Part shown: positions 10,176 through 18,063 of the stretch, piece after piece
How positions within the stretch are numbered: the stretch's first letter is position 1
Layout of the letters: every line of letters starts with the position of its first letter
Origin: Periconia sp. R9002
Taxonomy: Eukaryota; Ascomycota; Dothideomycetes; Pleosporales; Periconiaceae
NCBI GenBank assembly: GCA_023627715.1
Contig: JAMAHW010000191.1
Coordinates: 1-20,857, forward strand
DNA length: 20,857 nucleotides
Reading direction: 5' to 3'
Translations under genes and position numbers: made by a program
Notes under the pieces: model-generated
Seen by the model: the letters and a program-made list of their open reading frames with translations, nothing else
Databases searched by the model: none
Told to the model about the DNA's origin: nothing

Positions 10176-10347
10176 TATAGAGGGGTGACATGCCGGGAGC
10201 TTACATATTAGGTGGAATAATAGGTTCTACGAAATAGAAGCCCTACAACCTCAACGTAGTATGTCTAGTATAGTTATCTAATTTGTGAATAACACCTGGT
10301 ACACTATCTACCCGATATGTGTCCTCCCGGCGTGTCACCCCTCTGTA
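10176..10347. mobile_element. Complete ~168-bp MITE, same family as 1070-1246
   Basis: It is bounded by TA at 10176-10177 and 10346-10347. The left terminus TAGAGGGGTGACATGCCGGG and the right terminus CCCGGCGTGTCACCCCTCTG form imperfect inverted repeats. The left end carries C-to-T changes relative to the family (CAGAGG to TAGAGG, ACGCC to ATGCC). The interior shares AATAGGTTCTACGAA with the copy at 1070-1246. There is no ORF. It ends 10 bp before the stop codon of the minus-strand DUF3445 gene, so it probably lies in that gene's 3' UTR. Confidence 0.85.
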
Positions 10348-10357
10348 TGATACGTTA

Positions 10358-11972
10358 TTAGTATGGGAAATTCCCTTCGGGTTCTTTTTCCAAAATTCCG
10401 CTTTCCATTTGCTTCCGATGCTGCTCGTCTAGATAAGGCAGCAAGAGATGATCCCAGTGAGATCTGCCTTTGTACAACGAAACAGTCTCGTCCATTTCTC
10501 TGATCGCTTCCGCAAGCCGGCCTGGCACATGTGGTTCCTGAGCGATGACAGTAATAGGCTCAAAATAGGTCCTGATGGTGAACAATAGGGCTCTGGAACG
10601 CGGTAGTCGGCGTAATGTCTGCCTCTCGGATCGGAAGTATATGTCCTCGATCTTGAGTCCCGCATCGTTTGCACTAGCCCATGCTACAGAAACACTTCAT
10701 TTTAGCAGATGCACACGAGCGCAGTTTGGTGCGAGAGACGAATGCATAAAAAAGCGAATCCGAGGGCACTTACAAGCTACCTGATCCCCGTACTCTTCTC
10801 CCATCCGATGTGACCAATTTAAGCCGTCGTCTAATTGAATGAAAAACTGATTGTCTATGTGAGAAAGACCGAGGACACAGATTACAACAGGAATCAATGG
10901 TATCAACACTCACATTGTTTCGTGTCACGGGTTTATCTGGGGTCATTGATGCAAAGAAGCGGTTCATCGATTTTTGCAGTTTGGCTGCATAATGCGGTAC
11001 TCCAGCTTCGATGTGCAGAGTATCAAGTGACATCCTAAGCTTTTCCTTCAAACGCCAGAATCCTGGAAGACAGACTGCGCCAGCGTCTAGATGATATTGC
11101 CCATCTGTTTGGAGTTAGCCAAGAAAATACATATTCCTGACGTATCAATGATAGGCCCAGTGCCTTTACTTGCCATCGTTTTTTATCATCAATACCAAGT
11201 CGTCTTGAACAAGTTTGGCAGCAGTTGCGAGCGCTTCGGTAGGGTTTGCTAATAAGAAGAGCGGGAAGATTAGTTCGCTTTATTGTAAAAACAGCAGATA
11301 TTGGCTTGACTCACGAGCCGGATAGGGGAATGATTCCCCCGTTGCTAGATTCCGTACAATACCACTATCAAGCTGAAAAATGTTCGGGTATCGATGAGTG
11401 AGGTATCGAGTAAGTTCTTCCAAAACCTCATGGCATGCATCCCTTGTCACCTCATTGTCCACATATTTCACGTGGTCGTTTAGATGGTGGTCGAGTTGTT
11501 TGAGTTTCAACTGATGGTATTCCATCCAGTTGGAATCCATTTCAATCCAGTTGTTCCAATCAAGTTTCCGAATTCCCATGGTAATGTGATTTGGCCCATG
11601 GCGAAAGGGCCTATAGAGCTGTGGGTTGGAATCATTGATCCTGAATTCTTTGAGGGGTTGAGGTAGTGGCGTCTCAAAAGTTTTAATACCTTCGGAGTTG
11701 ACTAGACGATGGATAAGTGAACGATTACATTTTCGACGCCAGGCGTGGTGAGACCAATGATGCTTACTGCCAACTTTTTGACCTTGGTTGCTCCGTCGGG
11801 CAATATAAGTAAGGGCCCAGAGAATACTGGCTGTGAACAGAGCTAAGACTGGAACGCTATTCCATGAGAGCTCGTACGATGGTGATTTTAACATGACCGA
11901 GGAATTTTCTTGACTTTCCAAATGTAGGTACCGTGGAGATTTCTTGTCGATGCGAGGAAAGGGCAGTAGCAT
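10358..11972 (-). CDS. DUF3445 / HRQ family protein (heme-dependent oxidative N-demethylase alpha subunit-like)
   Basis: Five minus-strand exons: 11972-11315, 11248-11174, 11104-10914, 10846-10774 and 10683-10358. Introns are 66, 69, 67 and 90 nt. The product is 440 aa. A membrane segment lies at about 39-58 ([19 protein letters not shown]), so the protein is probably anchored with its catalytic domain after it. Family motifs in order: [20 protein letters not shown] (120-139), [42 protein letters not shown] (304-315), and [13 protein letters not shown] (350-362). These match the DUF3445 family (PF11927). Its characterised bacterial member is a heme-PAS-fold alpha subunit of a dimethylamine N-demethylase; the fungal activity is unproven. 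Intron 3 (11105-11173) has a GC donor, GCAAGT, needed to give NDDGQY. The start is uncertain: Met27 (11894) has a better context (G at -3) than 11972, which follows TTTAG and might be a splice acceptor. Confidence 0.85.
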
Positions 11973-12443
11973 CTAAACCAATATAAATGCAACTTTGACT
12001 GGGGGATTTAGCGGCCTCCACACCCAACGCTACCGCATGGCGCGCCAAAGAACCACTCTAATGGGAATGGCGCCTTTCTAGCCTTATGGGGAAAACTGAT
12101 AGACCTTTGTCAGCTTCTCCCATGTTGGCGATTATGTAAATATATGATCTTCATGCGAATTGTGTCATGCGACTTGCTTCTGAATGAGTTATGAAGACCA
12201 ACTGTTCCTAATTAATTAGATGAATGCGAGGCATTTTAGTACAATCACTTGATAATATAAATCTAGTCCACAGCCCTTAGTATGCAGTTTGAAAGCAATC
12301 CACTCTGTTCTTAGCTATCTTGATTATCCTAAGGCAACTCGACTTGATTTTTCTGGCAGCAATCATCATCAACCTTCAAATAATTGACACGCTTCACCAC
12401 CGATCCTTCCAATATCCATCTGCATACAAAGAAACGAGAAGAT
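11973..12443. promoter_or_regulatory. Divergent promoter region between DUF3445 and RidA-like genes
   Basis: About 470 bp separate the two divergent ATGs. The sequence is AT-rich around 12120-12260, with TATA-like words (GTAAATATATGATC, GATAATATAAATC). It has several GATA cores, for example CTGATAGA near 12097 and TTGATAAT near 12249. No gene is seen in it. Confidence 0.45.
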
Positions 12444-12839
12444 ATGCCGAGCCCAACTTTTCACATCTATCCTGCGATGGAGAAGAAGTCAGAAGAATTT
12501 CACTATTCGCAATCTACCGTCGTTGGCAATGTCGTGAAAACGTCTGGGCAAGGGGGTTGGGACGCAGAAGGTGTCATCTCTCCCGACCCATCGAAACAAG
12601 TGGAATTGGCATTTGAGAATGTCGTCAAGGCCCTACAAGCTGCGAACAAAACTCTTTCATGGAAAAATGTTTATGCTGTACGATCGTACCATACCAACAT
12701 CGACGAAACAGCAGATTTGGTCATCGGAAACTTCCAGCGGTACATGCCCGATCACCGGCCCGTTTGGACTTGCGTGGAAATCGCCAAACTTGGTATCGAA
12801 GGAATGAAAGTTGAGATCGAAGTCGAAGCACAGTTGTGA
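12444..12839 (+). CDS. RidA/YjgF/YER057c/UK114 family protein, atypical (lacks canonical Arg)
   Basis: A single exon of 131 aa, the standard Rid length. The chorismate-mutase-like Rid fold is evident from VVKTSGQGGWDAEG, VELAFENVVKALQAAN, WKNVYAVRSYHTN, and the C-terminal WTCVEIAKLGIEGMKVEIEV. Archetypal RidA hydrolyses reactive 2-aminoacrylate imines and needs Arg105 (E. coli numbering) in the ARSCVEV motif. Here the matching position is Trp108 (PVWTCVEI), as in Arg-less Rid subfamilies, so imine deaminase activity should not be assumed. ATG 12444 is the first ATG; the frame upstream opens only with TTG. The gene is divergent from the DUF3445 gene and convergent with the Zn2Cys6 gene (203 bp apart), suggesting a role in the same pathway, for example handling a labile intermediate. 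Confidence 0.9.
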   Translation: MPSPTFHIYPAMEKKSEEFHYSQSTVVGNVVKTSGQGGWDAEGVISPDPSKQVELAFENVVKALQAANKTLSWKNVYAVRSYHTNIDETADLVIGNFQRYMPDHRPVWTCVEIAKLGIEGMKVEIEVEAQL

Positions 12840-13042
12840 TTGATCACACTTACCTTGACACAAAGGACTATGAAAATCGGGGTGGGGGGGTTTCAAGGAA
12901 TGATGCACAATCGAATTGTTGTCCAGAAACGATGGATATGGGAACATTCGAAAAGGAGTCAACGTATCTAACATCAAACCATATAATTGAATTTCTTCAA
13001 TCTAAAATGGGAATCGTATCTGAGTATCGATACCAAGTGGAT
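12840..13042. other. Convergent 3' intergenic region (RidA-like / Zn2Cys6 regulator)
   Basis: This is 203 bp between two converging stop codons. It includes a G-rich run, GGGGTGGGGGGG, near 12881-12891. No gene is seen; it must hold both 3' UTRs. Confidence 0.5.
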
Positions 13043-14410
13043 TCACAAAACCAAAGTTGTCATCCCTGTGAAATTCTGAAAGGTGTCGGACCAAGTGCCT
13101 GACTGGCGACAAGACTTCCACATGTCATTTAAGCTCGATCGAATGCAAATAACCGACTCGAATCTCAAATTCTTGTAGATACTGTCCAGTTTCTGGTTTA
13201 CGTATGCCCTGGAGGCGTCTGCCAATGCATGACCACCAGCAACAAATAACGGGAAGAGAACACATTTCTGAACTTCTGGCAAGAAATCAACACCGCGAAT
13301 CGATTCTAGGCAGGCGTGAACATGCTGCTGTACAAGGGCGTGAGAAGTAGGCATCGAGCATATCGCTCTATACAGGTAGATTAGAGCGGCATGCTGGAAT
13401 GCTCGACAGAAGGAATACGTGGCCATAGTGAGAGAGGCATGATGTTTGCTTTCAGAATCCATATCGACCGCATCTCCAAGAATAAGGTAGGTAGGTTGAA
13501 GAATACGTTCGAAATAAGCGATTTTCTCTAGGGATGCCCTTCCTTCAGTGCCAATGGAGTGAAGGTAGAAACTCATCTCCGAAATTGTCCCCAGTATTGA
13601 GGCGAGTGACTTGGGAATGCAGTGAGTCACTTCCCACCAAACAGGTTGGAGCTCGATTTCATTCCAAATATTCGCGGGTAGGTACGGTTCTCGCCCTTGA
13701 AGTAGCGCCCCAGTCAAGTCAGTTGTCGCGAACTCTGAGAGCAACATACTAGTTGCTTTAGACGATGCTGCGCGTGCTTTCTGGAAACCGCCAAGTTCAT
13801 TGAGGATAGCTATGACCCCGGCATGATGACATTGCGTTGATGCATGATTTTGAGTGCAATCGACAAAACCATCGAGGAAATAAAGAAGAATGACGGCCGT
13901 GAGAAGTGGGGAGAGACTACTTCTATCGACATCTTGTAACTGGTGTCGTATGGAAGTCAAGCAACTGAGACGGCGGTGGGTTAGGTTGCGCTCTGACATA
14001 TTCTCTTGTAGAGCACGATGGGAATCGGCAAAGACGCAGATGGTTTGAAGAACTGGTTTGAAAGGTACTAGTGACACAGGGGGCGCGCATGGCTGGCCAG
14101 CTGTCGACAGTAAAGGCCAAAGTCGTGCTACAAAGTAGTCCAAAGCTCTCTTCTCATTGGTAGCCAGGGATTCGAATGACAGCGTAGTGGGTATAGATTT
14201 GGGGGTCGAGGAAGTGTGAACCAATACGTTGTCCACTCGGCGGGTGTTTCTCCACCGAAGATTCAGGCTCTGATAATTGCACGAGGTGACTCCGCCTGAC
14301 AAAATGCACCTCCGGCATGCTGGTTTGGCCAGATCGCATTTGATGCGTCGTTTTTTGCAGGGCCAACAACCGCCCTCGACTGTGCGCTGACGCTTCAGGG
14401 GAAGCTCCAT
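13043..14410 (-). CDS. Zn2Cys6 fungal transcription factor (Fungal_trans_2 type)
   Basis: A single exon of 455 aa. The N-terminal zinc binuclear cluster has Cys15, Cys18, Cys25, Cys32, Cys35 and Cys44 with the basic stretch KKRRIK between the second and third. This is the DNA-binding domain found only in fungi. The middle and C-terminal regions fit the Fungal_trans_2 (PF11951) regulatory domain: HHAGVIAILNELGGFQ (about 203-218), MLLSEFATTDLTGALLQGRE, NIWNEIEL, and CVLFPLFVAGGHAL near the C-terminus. The protein is therefore complete, with no frameshift. It is divergently transcribed from the permease at 15236 across an 825-bp shared promoter, the classic place for a pathway-specific activator. 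No intron is needed. Its targets are inferred from position only. Confidence 0.92.
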   Translation of the reverse strand: MELPLKRQRTVEGGCWPCKKRRIKCDLAKPACRRCILSGGVTSCNYQSLNLRWRNTRRVDNVLVHTSSTPKSIPTTLSFESLATNEKRALDYFVARLWPLLSTAGQPCAPPVSLVPFKPVLQTICVFADSHRALQENMSERNLTHRRLSCLTSIRHQLQDVDRSSLSPLLTAVILLYFLDGFVDCTQNHASTQCHHAGVIAILNELGGFQKARAASSKATSMLLSEFATTDLTGALLQGREPYLPANIWNEIELQPVWWEVTHCIPKSLASILGTISEMSFYLHSIGTEGRASLEKIAYFERILQPTYLILGDAVDMDSESKHHASLTMATYSFCRAFQHAALIYLYRAICSMPTSHALVQQHVHACLESIRGVDFLPEVQKCVLFPLFVAGGHALADASRAYVNQKLDSIYKNLRFESVICIRSSLNDMWKSCRQSGTWSDTFQNFTGMTTLVL

Positions 14411-14426
14411 TAGCTTAATGTGGCTT

Positions 14427-14445
14427 GTATTGATAAGATCAATAC
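14427..14445. repeat. Palindrome GTATTGAT-AAG-ATCAATAC at the regulator start
   Basis: Two perfect 8-bp arms flank a 3-bp AAG spacer, 17-35 bp upstream of the minus-strand regulator ATG. It overlaps a TGATAAG GATA site. It may be an autoregulatory operator, given that its half-site resembles the 15043-15137 repeat. Confidence 0.6.
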
Positions 14446-15042
14446 CACCAGGTAGGCAAACTAAAATGTGAGTTCCGACAACTAGAAATCAGAGGAGATG
14501 GTAAATTGAAAGAGGAAAGAAATTTGGCAATGGCAGGCATTGTGAGTGCAATGTCCATGATATCAATGATAACATGACTAACTAAGGCTTTAATAACCGG
14601 CTAATCATGGCTGCTGCCAATCATAACCTGAAAGAGTACACCATACCCTCTAATTACATGCATTTACGGTTAGCGTTGGCCGCCCGCCCTCCGCGGAACC
14701 TACAACAGACGACGCGACACTAGCACATCCTTTGCTTCTGGCTATGCTGCTCATGCATGGCTAATGTTATCTGTTGCCCAATTTCTTTCCTGATTGAGAT
14801 TAGCTTGAGCCTCATCTCTATTCTCGATTGAGATAGGTCGACAATATCAATCTGGCGAACCACTCCTGAGGAAGTCTGGCAAGGGACAGGAAGAGATGTC
14901 ATGTCGTTTGCTAACCCCACGCTCAAATCAGATAGTTGCAGTTGGCAGAGTGCCAATCTTTTTCCCCGATGCAGTAATCTGGGGTACAGCCAACCCTGAC
15001 GCCAATCGATCATGGGGCTCGCTAGCTACATACTATCAGAGT

Positions 15043-15137
15043 CGGTATCAATGATGCTTTACCATCAAGATAAGCAACGGTACAAGGTCGCGGCATAGAT
15101 CAAGCCTTTCAAATTCCATGTCACATCATTGATACCG
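15043..15137. repeat. 14-bp perfect inverted repeat upstream of the permease
   Basis: CGGTATCAATGATG (15043-15056) and CATCATTGATACCG (15124-15137) are exact reverse complements, separated by 67 bp. The right arm ends 98 bp before the permease ATG. Each arm has CGG at its outer edge, a base triplet commonly contacted by Zn2Cys6 proteins. Confidence 0.75.
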
Positions 15138-15235
15138 TGCTACACTCTCCTTCATACATACAACCCCATATTCAACATCATTCTCCCAGAAATTTGCATC
15201 ATCACCTCAATACGCTAGCAACATTTGAATTCGAA

Positions 15236-16831
15236 ATGACTGACGCGACAAATTTCAACAAAAAAGAGCTCGCGGGTCCGCTATCAATTATACCAACATG
15301 TCAAGAAGGCCTTACGCAGGAACTCAATGTTGGCTACGACCGACAGCTGCGGAAAAATAGATCTCTTCTCGCTGTCGTTGGAATGGCTTTAGCCATCGCG
15401 GCGATACCATATGGTATGGGTGGCCCTTTGATGTCTGCTGTATACGGCGGTGGCCAATTATCTCTGTTCCTGGGCCTCATTGTGGTACTGATCCTTGACG
15501 GTTGTGTTGCCATTTCTCTTGCCGAATTATCATCTCGTTTTCCAACTTCCTCGGGGCTTTACTACTGGACACATCAACTAGTCGAATCCGAGGGTCGAAA
15601 GAACTTCCTTTCTTTTACAACAGGCTGGTGTTGGTTGATTGGCAACTGGACGATTGCATTGTCCGTCAACTTTGGTTTTGCCTCCTTAATTGCCGCCACG
15701 GTAGCCATATTTCATACAGAATGGGAAGCAGAGGCATGGCAGCAGCTCCTCATATTCTACGCCATCTGCATTATCACTTTCCTCATCTGCAGTTTGGCCG
15801 ACCGCTTGCTACCTTTTGTGGATATGATAGCTGCAGTGTGGAATGTATTCACCATCTTGGCCATTCTCATTGCTTTGGCTGCGACCGCCAAAGCTGGACG
15901 ACATGCCCCAGCTTATGCCTTGGGTCACTATGACCCGAGTTTGTCAGGTTGGGGCCAAGGGTTTACCTTCTTTATTGGCCTACTCCCCGCATCATATTCA
16001 TTCTCAGCTATGGGCATGATAACATCTATGACTGAAGAGTGTCATGAGCCAGAACTTGAGATGCCCCGCGCCCTTGCGCTTACTATACCGTTTGGTGGTG
16101 TAGCCGCTCTGTTCTTTGTACTACCTCTGGCCTTCACACTCCCACCGTTGGAAGAAATATTGGGCGCCCCCTACGGGCAGGCTTTACCTTACATTCTCAC
16201 CCGAGTCACAGGTTCCCAGGCTGGGGCACTCGTAATCATGATAATGGTCCTGGGTGTCACCTTGTTTTGTTCCGTCAGCATCACCACAGCTGCGTCCCGC
16301 TGTACATGGGCTTTTTCTCGCGATGGTGCGCTGCCATTTTCGCAGCAGTTATGGGTACGGACCCCTTTTCAACAGCCTCTCTATAGCTTGGTCTTGGTGA
16401 CGGTGGTTGAGATGCTACTCGGAGCGATAGTTCTCGGAAGTTCCAGCGCCTTTACCGCGTTCGTATCCGTTGGGGTTATTGCTCTGTCCCTGGCTTACCT
16501 TATCCCTATTACTATCAGCGTATACGGAAGGCGAAGAATAGTTTCTCATGCACGATGGACGGTTGGGCCATTCCTTGGCTTTACTGTTAACATTGTCGCC
16601 GCTATATGGATTATTTTTAAACTCATTCTCTTTAGTATGCCACAGGCATTGCCAGTGGTGGAAGAGTCAATGAACTATGCTTCCGTGGTATTAATTGGCC
16701 TTCTTGCCATCGCAGTCCTCTGGTATTTCGTCCGCGGTCGGAAAGGTAACCAACTCAAATTCTTGTCAGTATTGAATCGTAAAATCGCTAATTTTAATAG
16801 AGTATCAAGGTCCACCAGCCGAGCCTACTAA
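15236..16831 (+). CDS. Amino acid/choline permease (APC superfamily, TC 2.A.3.4-like)
   Basis: A single exon of 531 aa with about 12 hydrophobic segments: a plasma-membrane (or vacuolar) secondary transporter for amino acids, choline, GABA or related amines. Typical family sequences are AIPYGMGGPLMSAVYGG in the first helix region, ISLAELSSRFPTSSGLYYW (93-111), the TEECHEPELEMPRA motif (266-279) and SRCTWAFSRDGALPFS (354-369). These are hallmarks of the fungal amino acid/choline transporter branch that includes Hnm1- and Uga4-type proteins. ATG 15236 is the first ATG; upstream the frame has only a GTG at 15137, and G stands at -3. It is divergent from the Zn2Cys6 regulator. The substrate cannot be read from sequence; cluster neighbours suggest an N-containing nutrient. 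Confidence 0.92.
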   Translation: MTDATNFNKKELAGPLSIIPTCQEGLTQELNVGYDRQLRKNRSLLAVVGMALAIAAIPYGMGGPLMSAVYGGGQLSLFLGLIVVLILDGCVAISLAELSSRFPTSSGLYYWTHQLVESEGRKNFLSFTTGWCWLIGNWTIALSVNFGFASLIAATVAIFHTEWEAEAWQQLLIFYAICIITFLICSLADRLLPFVDMIAAVWNVFTILAILIALAATAKAGRHAPAYALGHYDPSLSGWGQGFTFFIGLLPASYSFSAMGMITSMTEECHEPELEMPRALALTIPFGGVAALFFVLPLAFTLPPLEEILGAPYGQALPYILTRVTGSQAGALVIMIMVLGVTLFCSVSITTAASRCTWAFSRDGALPFSQQLWVRTPFQQPLYSLVLVTVVEMLLGAIVLGSSSAFTAFVSVGVIALSLAYLIPITISVYGRRRIVSHARWTVGPFLGFTVNIVAAIWIIFKLILFSMPQALPVVEESMNYASVVLIGLLAIAVLWYFVRGRKGNQLKFLSVLNRKIANFNRVSRSTSRAY

Positions 16832-17784
16832 TACAGAGTAAGGAAGCATCAGGTCGTAGCACCTTATTAATAGGAGTTTTTCTGCAGCTGGAACCATAGG
16901 TACCCGATGATTGACTAGCTACGTATTCATGCTCGCTACGTACTGAGGGATAGCATATTTCCCTGCATTGATATCTCTTATACAGCACTTTAGAAGATTA
17001 AAAACTTCCCTCTGACGATCAATTGATGTTTTTAAGATGTGATTTGTCAACTCTCACTATTCACCGGGTCAATAATTTCGGCACATCACCATACAATCAT
17101 CAATGTAAAGTATCGCTCCCAGGGGGCTTTGGATAGCAAAAATAGCTTCTTCCATTCCTTTATCTATACCAGGTCTTAATGTGTTTCGTCAGAGCCTTTC
17201 CGCCCAAATCTTTGAGGTGACTACAGCGGGTGTGGGCTAGGGCTGTCCGAATACTTCAGTCTCGATTTGCTATCATCCAGATGTATTATTAGCCTAAAGC
17301 CCTAGGAAGCTCAGGCTGGTATTGATAGGCTTCGACTGCACACCCCGATTTCAGGGGACGTTCCAAGTTTCTCAAGCTCGGCCTGACCAACTGATCGAAT
17401 ATCAAGGCTTCAGCTAAGGAACTCATGACTGAAGAGAGCAAATTGCACATTTCACCAAAAATAAAGGTGTAAATTAAACCCACCACAACGAAGCACACTT
17501 TAGATAGACGAAATTTCCGACCTATCCCTATTTCTTTCACTGCTCATTCATTTATCACCGGAATTTAATATCAATCGACCGTTGATATCACTAATAGCTT
17601 AGCAATAACTCTTCAGACTCTTTACTGTTGATGTTTCACTTTCGGTCAGTCTTGCATTATACTGTACCCTCAGCACCCCCTAATACCGTGCGTCTCATGT
17701 GGGCAGCACCCATTGGTGTGTTGAACTCCAGGTATAGAGTCGTTTGTTATCGAGACACTATGTGGTATAGTGTATTATTATGGT
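16832..17784. other. Intergenic stretch downstream of the permease
   Basis: No supportable gene. A minus-strand frame of 83 codons at 17289-17540 begins with GTG, not ATG, and has no recognised domain. One ATCAATTGAT palindrome lies at 17018-17027. A near-palindrome, GATATCAAC/ATATCAATC, lies around 17567-17590. Confidence 0.5.
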
Positions 17785-18063
17785 TTTCAGGTGTAACGGG
17801 GTCAATTTTTTTGACCTAAAAATTTAAAAAAAAAACTATCTAAATTCCCTTATCTAGTAATAAGTGTTATCTCTTGGCTAAACTTGTATACTAGTAGGCT
17901 AGTATATTTACTAGTAAATTAATATTGTAGATAACATCAAGATATATATAGATATTCCTATTAGACATATATAGATAAGTGCCTATCTATCTCTAATCAA
18001 AGTATTTAAAAGAGGCCATTTTCACTTTTTTAGAGGTCTTGGGTGGCCCTGCTACACCTGAAA
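17785..18063. mobile_element. 279-bp AT-rich inverted-repeat element (second MITE-like type)
   Basis: The left end TTTCAGGTGTAACGGGGTCA (17785-17804) and the reverse complement of the right end, TTTCAGGTGTAGCAGGGCCA (18044-18063), match at 17 of 20 positions. All three mismatches are transitions. The interior is strongly AT-rich and has no ORF. A small hairpin, GGTCAA-TTTTT-TTGACC, sits just inside the left end. No clear target-site duplication is visible, so the exact boundary is uncertain. Confidence 0.6.

Larger units (their letters stand above)
14411..15235. promoter_or_regulatory. Bidirectional promoter of the Zn2Cys6 regulator and permease
   Basis: This 825-bp region holds five TATCAAT words: 14429-14435 (reverse), 14561-14567, 14845-14851, 15046-15052 and 15128-15134 (reverse). 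GATA-factor type sites (HGATAR) are seen at 14431 (TGATAAG), 14567 (TGATAA) and 15068 (AGATAAG), with AGATAG near 14830 and 14931. A palindrome, GTATTGAT-AAG-ATCAATAC, lies at 14427-14445, only 17 bp upstream of the regulator ATG. A 14-bp inverted repeat sits at 15043-15056/15124-15137. GATA sites are bound by AreA-type nitrogen regulators, so nitrogen-source control is plausible. Confidence 0.55.

Noticed and set aside
14720..15013. 97-codon minus-strand ATG frame inside the regulator/permease promoter
   Set aside because: No recognisable domain, and it lies in a promoter dense with regulatory motifs. Low confidence of coding without transcript evidence.
15137..15235. N-terminal extension of the permease from a GTG at 15137
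   Set aside because: Eukaryotic initiation at GTG is unlikely; the first ATG is 15236, and the extension is low-complexity His/Pro-rich and overlaps an inverted-repeat arm.
17289..17540. 83-codon minus-strand frame with a hydrophobic stretch
   Set aside because: The start is GTG, with no ATG and no recognised domain. Not a credible eukaryotic gene.
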